A stretch of 6,306 bases of DNA from contig JBCCFW010000271.1 in assembly GCA_039029535.1 (NCBI GenBank), forward strand, positions 1-6,306, given 5' to 3'. Under the pieces are notes generated by a model. The model ran no database searches and was not told the DNA's origin. It saw nothing but the letters and a program-made list of their open reading frames with translations. This document shows positions 6,001-6,306 of this stretch, piece by piece (the first letter of the stretch is position 1; each line of letters begins with the position of its first letter). Source of the stretch: JBCCFW01 sp039029535. Its GTDB lineage: Bacteria; Acidobacteriota; JBCCFW01. Both the position numbers and the translations under genes were made by a program.

Positions 6001-6306
6001 TCGAGAACGTGAAGCCGTAGCCGACCATCCCGTTGCCCGCGGCATCCTTCACGCCACCCTCCGGAAGCAGGACCTCGTAGGTCGTGTCGGCCAGCAGCGG
6101 CTCGTCGGGTTGGAAGGTCAAGATGTCGTCGAACGCGAAGATCAAGCTCCCCGGAACCGGCTCGCCGCCGAGCGGTCGAACCAGGAAGCTCTCGCCGTTG
6201 ACGAGGGTGAAGGTCTCGATGGTCTCGTGGATCAGCAGGGAGATCGGGGCGCCCACCGGGTAGTTGGTCCGTCCGGCCTGGGGCACGTGGTAGCCGACGC
6301 TGGGAC
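3095..6306 (-). CDS. Multidomain secreted diheme cytochrome (MauG/CcP-like) with beta-propeller and CBM-like insert, N-terminus cut
   Basis: The frame is open to the window edge, so the N-terminus and export signal are not visible. Residue numbers count from the GTG at 6286, which is probably internal. Residues 1-97 are a Big_5-type Ig domain (PLLADTTYEVLLPEGGVKD, ending FTFSTG). Residues 104-192 are a PKD-like domain (DPEGDDLEYRFEPGDGS). Residues 205-530 are a YncE/YVTN-type beta-propeller, with repeated VWVACHDSDEIAV- and APDGRHAWVAGNK-like blades. Residues 553-782 are a diheme cytochrome c peroxidase/MauG-like domain: heme motifs CASCH (582-586) and CSSCH (714-718), GGHDGR (589-594), HGNVHWSANFDEIQDFE (619-635) and TAPYFHDGSATTLEDVF ending at 781. 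Residues 785-923 look like a CBM6/35 beta-sandwich (QAEDAE, LRYSAGWGAELDVLVNG). The last cytochrome helix resumes at 936-953 (LSLAERDELLAHVRELDG). Residues 961-1063 are Fn3-like (YDLVRGDLPSLR). The enzyme likely acts outside the cytoplasm in peroxide reduction or oxidation of a partner; the substrate is unknown. It precedes the small secreted-protein genes by 240 bases on the same strand. Confidence 0.9.
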   Translation of the reverse strand, partial: PSVGYHVPQAGRTNYPVGAPISLLIHETIETFTLVNGESFLVRPLGGEPVPGSLIFAFDDILTFQPDEPLLADTTYEVLLPEGGVKDAAGNGMVGYGFTFSTGSSVSGNAPPEVISLRTSMHPARPAEPFDLIAVATDPEGDDLEYRFEPGDGSPRSAWSSASRFAHVHDEPGHYLATVQVRDPQGLLATGSVTVTVVEAVTEPLPTRSTPILCETTTRRVWAVNPDNDSLSALDADTLTLLIEEPTCDDPRSLALAGGEVWVACHDSDEIAVHGGDGRLLTRLALAYGDAPVGLAASPDGTTVHVTLQGAGELVSFAVATRSETGRVAIGPRPRALAVTGDGARSLVTRFLSAEHHAELFEVDVTAGAVTRALRVRKFGDDENRDTTASGKGVANLLAGVAIAPDGRHAWVAGNKPNSERGLLFGDELDDDNTVRNVVVQVDLETGDVRSVIDLDNSDSASAVGYSPLGDYLFVTLQGNDEVLVLDALRIDGSSGLGSLVTRLQAGAAPQGVCFDPVTNRTFVKNLLGRSLTVFETDPLFRLGDKTIDSVEVPTVTVEAMDPWVLLGKTVFYGASDPRMSAEGYVSCASCHLDGGHDGRTWDFTGRGEGLRNTTSLRGRSGTGHGNVHWSANFDEIQDFENDIRTAFGGSGFLSEEDWVLTSDPLGAPKAGLSNELDALAIYLESLTVESVPRSPHRETDGSMTTAARAGAEHFESLGCSSCHVGPRLTDSTLGAPTLHDVGTIRTTSGARIGEPLSGIDTPTLDGVWNTAPYFHDGSATTLEDVFVVAGGAVLQAEDAEPRDGAVVVDNFVFLNQDDTVHGRAFVQMNTGSRLLFTDVDGGAGGVGALELRYSAGWGAELDVLVNGLPVTSVVLPATDNLPRWRQTVWERLRLEDVMLLAGPSNVIELVVTVGTTGLDDLVVSTADDLAAAAPHRMALTLSLAERDELLAHVRELDGRAPDVVPTLGPVTLRVSSAELRWNVAAGATGYDLVRGDLPSLRLDRDLGAAALDCLLDDAPLTTAPLPAEAGWHWFLVRPVSAELVGSFGGGSEMVSRDASLAAAAASCP

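Overview
This window is a GC-rich bacterial segment in which every convincing gene lies on the minus strand. Read in the direction of transcription (right to left), it holds the 3' part of a very large secreted multidomain cytochrome (6306 to 3095), a 240-base intergenic region with a striking AT-rich palindrome, two adjacent small secreted-protein genes (2854 to 2321 and 2309 to 1059), and the 5' part of a right-handed beta-helix protein with a CSLREA-like N-terminus (951 to 1, running off the window).

The organism cannot be named from this sequence. The high GC, the multidomain exported proteins and the fibronectin-like 'YDLVRGDL...CLLDD...FLVRPV' C-terminal module suggest a free-living Gram-negative lineage of the Myxococcota, former Deltaproteobacteria or Acidobacteriota type. 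This is inference from family flavour, not a phylogenetic result. There is no sign of phage, transposon, CRISPR or RNA genes.

The large gene encodes, in order, a Big_5-like Ig domain, a PKD domain, a YncE/YVTN-type beta-propeller, a MauG/cytochrome-c-peroxidase-like diheme domain (CASCH and CSSCH), a CBM6/35-like beta-sandwich that interrupts the end of the cytochrome domain, and a C-terminal Fn3-like module. Its N-terminus lies outside the window.

The two genes after the intergenic region look like diverged paralogs. Both are exported, acidic and helical, and they share a similar C-terminal helical segment. The second has gained an eight-fold His-Asp-Glu-(Asp/Glu) tetrapeptide run, an HHH cluster, a CxxCxxC motif and a beta-sandwich extension. 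They are separated by 11 bases, and the Shine-Dalgarno of the second overlaps the stop codon of the first, so they are almost certainly co-transcribed and probably translationally coupled. About 100 bases upstream of the pair is TAATGAGA-N6-TCTCATTA, next to GATAAT. It resembles an operator of the Fur family of metal regulators. Together, the operator-like site, the metal-ligand-rich secreted protein and the neighbouring diheme enzyme suggest an undescribed metal-responsive extracytoplasmic module. This is the most interesting hypothesis in the window and it is untested.
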